DNA from: Planctomycetaceae bacterium UBA4732
GTDB lineage: Bacteria > Planctomycetota > Planctomycetia > Gemmatales > Gemmataceae
Length of the DNA: 15,276 nucleotides
Reading direction: 5' to 3'
NCBI GenBank assembly: GCA_002404095.1
Contig: DHJA01000254.1
Coordinates: 10,325 to 25,600 of the forward strand
Both the position numbers and the translations under genes were made by a program. The notes under the pieces are model-generated. The model did no database searches, was not told the origin of the DNA, and was given only the letters and a program-made list of their open reading frames with translations. Below are positions 14,104 through 15,276 of this stretch, one piece after another (position 1 is the stretch's first letter; each line of letters starts with the position of its first letter).

Positions 14104-15276
14104 ATGAGTACCCTAGAGACCGAGAAAACGGCCGCGAACGTCGCCGTCGGGGTTGGGCCAAGCGGTTTTTTCGCCGACGCTCACGGGACTGAGCCGGTTC
14201 GCGCGGAGATATTCGGACTTGATCGCCTTGAAATCCACGCCCGCCATCTGGCCGCCCACACTCGGTCGTCGCTCGTCGTGCCCGGCCGGCCGCTGCTTCA
14301 ACAATTCGTTCGCAACCGCCGCAGCCTGCTCCGCGCCTATCGCCAGATTAGCGAGGCTTACCGCCGGAAGGAACACTTTGGTTCCGACGCCGAATGGCTG
14401 CTCGACAACTTTCACATCGTTTCCGAAGCCCTGTTCGAGGTCCACACCGATTTGCCTCGCGGCTATTATCGGCTCCTCCCCAAGATCGCCGGCGGCCCTC
14501 TGCGCGGCTTGCCGCGCGTCTACGCGGTCGCCGTGGAATTCGTGGCCCATAGTGATAGCAGCATGGACGAGAACCACCTCGCCCATTTCGTCAACGCCTT
14601 TCAGACGGTCGCGCCTTTGACGATTGGCGAACTGTGGGCCATCCCGATCATGCTCCGCCTGGTCCTGGTGGACAACCTGCGGCGACTCGCGGAGCAGATC
14701 CTCCGCGCCCGCGACCATCGCCAAAACGCAGCCGAGTGGGCCGGGCGCTTCCTCGCGGTCGCCCCCGGCAGGCCGGCGCCTCTTGCCCTGCCGTCTCCCG
14801 TTGTGGCACGGTCTGGAGACCGTGCCACAACCGCCGGGTCGGCGCAGGGCGTCTTGCCGGACTCGTTCGTCGTACAACTGCTGGAATGGATGCACGAGCA
14901 AGGGGCCGCCGTCACGCGCGGGCTGGAATGGTTAGAAACCTATCTGAAAAGGTGGAATCTCACGACCGACGAGGTTTTGCGCCGTGAGCGCCAGCGCCAG
15001 GCGGCCAACCAGATTTCCATCGGCAACTGCGTGACCAGCCTGCGGCTGCTGTCGGCCTTGGATTGGCCCGCCTTCTTTGAGCGCACCAGTTTGGTCGAGG
15101 CCCGGCTGCGCGACGACCCCGCCGGCGTCTACTCCCATCAGGACTTTTCCACGCGCGACCGTTACCGCCAAATAGTGGAGAAGCTGTCGCGCGGCTCCCA
15201 GGACGACGAAAACGAGGTCGCGGACAAAGCTATCGGACTCGCCGCCCGACCGGTTGATGGTGGCCGACTCGCTCCG
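14104..15276 (+). CDS. ndvB: Cyclic beta-1,2-glucan synthase-like protein, N-terminal part (cut by window end)
   Basis: The first 391 residues of a very large protein, open to the window edge. The sequence matches the N-terminal region of cyclic beta-1,2-glucan synthases (NdvB/Cgs; GT84 with a C-terminal GH94-type phosphorylase domain): EWLLDNFHIVSEAL (97-110), LPRGYYRLLPKIAGGPLRGL (117-136), FVAHSDS, LTIGELWAIPIMLRLVLVDN LRRLAEQ (172-197), then FVVQLLEWM, the NQISIGNCVTSLRLLSALDW segment (302-321) and STRDRYRQIVEKLSRGS. These enzymes make periplasmic cyclic glucans. Catalytic domains lie beyond the window. The ATG at 14104 has a weak AGAGAG at 14088-14093; an in-frame ATG at 14077 is an alternative. 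Two palindromic repeats are translated, at residues about 233-243 and at the very end (GGRLAP), so an interrupted gene cannot be excluded. Confidence 0.82.
   Translation, partial: MSTLETEKTAANVAVGVGPSGFFADAHGTEPVRAEIFGLDRLEIHARHLAAHTRSSLVVPGRPLLQQFVRNRRSLLRAYRQISEAYRRKEHFGSDAEWLLDNFHIVSEALFEVHTDLPRGYYRLLPKIAGGPLRGLPRVYAVAVEFVAHSDSSMDENHLAHFVNAFQTVAPLTIGELWAIPIMLRLVLVDNLRRLAEQILRARDHRQNAAEWAGRFLAVAPGRPAPLALPSPVVARSGDRATTAGSAQGVLPDSFVVQLLEWMHEQGAAVTRGLEWLETYLKRWNLTTDEVLRRERQRQAANQISIGNCVTSLRLLSALDWPAFFERTSLVEARLRDDPAGVYSHQDFSTRDRYRQIVEKLSRGSQDDENEVADKAIGLAARPVDGGRLAP
14800..14831. repeat. Perfect palindrome with 15-bp arms inside the glucan synthase gene
   Basis: Arms 14800-14814 and 14817-14831 (GTTGTGGCACGGTCT and its reverse complement) surround GG. 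It is translated as VARSGDRATT in a linker between two conserved segments of the N-terminal region and leaves the frame open. The sequence is unrelated to the batD repeats. Confidence 0.85.
15260..15276. repeat. Start of a second copy of the batD 25-bp repeat, cut by the window end
   Basis: GTGGCCGACTCGCTCCG is identical to 7084-7100 and is read in the same frame phase (GRLAP in both proteins). The remainder lies outside the window. Confidence 0.75.

Noticed and set aside
14113..14901. Long minus-strand open frame opposite the glucan synthase gene
   Set aside because: The plus strand encodes a clear NdvB-type sequence over the same interval; the minus frame has no family likeness.

Overview
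The window looks like chromosomal DNA from a GC-rich planctomycete-type bacterium (phylum Planctomycetota). This is inferred from gene content and is not proven. Pointers are BatD- and BatE-like genes, a c-type haem oxidoreductase with EF-hand-like loops, a Uma2-family protein, DUF4432 and DUF4112 proteins, a cyclic beta-1,2-glucan synthase-like protein, and several families of short GC-rich palindromic repeats, some lying inside genes. No rRNA, tRNA, CRISPR array, transposase or phage gene is visible.

Layout. (1) 56-2700, minus strand: a two-gene unit with a secreted haem c oxidoreductase (DHOR/DUF1111-like) followed by a small secreted protein with a duplicated coiled-coil segment. (2) 2701-3056: a divergent promoter region. 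(3) 3057-8011, plus strand: a POT-family transporter, a DUF4432 galactose-mutarotase-like protein, a BatD-like membrane protein and a BatE-like TPR/SH3 protein, closely spaced and possibly one transcript. (4) 8025-8882, minus strand: a Uma2-family PD-(D/E)XK protein with a long basic coiled-coil tail, converging on batE. (5) 9051-10491, plus strand: a DUF4112 membrane protein and a cupin-like protein, each behind a possible extended -10 promoter. (6) 10538-13766, minus strand: a histidine-kinase-like protein with degenerate ATP-binding boxes, then an ABC exporter half-transporter. (7) 14104-15276, plus strand: the N-terminal part of a cyclic beta-1,2-glucan synthase-like protein, cut by the window edge.

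The most unusual theme is the palindromic DNA. At least four unrelated repeat families occur in 15 kb: a nested double-hairpin element at the 5' end of batD, a perfect 25-bp inverted repeat near the 3' end of batD whose left arm recurs at the window end, a perfect 15-bp-arm palindrome inside the glucan synthase gene, and a 29-bp-arm inverted repeat in the 13.9 kb spacer. All copies inside genes are translated without a stop. They behave like REP/BIME elements or the in-frame palindromic elements known from Rickettsia. At the start of batD the element, plus four exact copies of a 9-bp unit containing AGGAGG, appears to have replaced the normal start region.

Functional links are modest. The BatD/BatE pair lacks the usual MoxR, DUF58 and VWA partners nearby. 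The kinase-like gene precedes the ABC exporter on the same strand, which is suggestive only. No complete new defence or biosynthetic system is evident; the repeat biology is the best lead.
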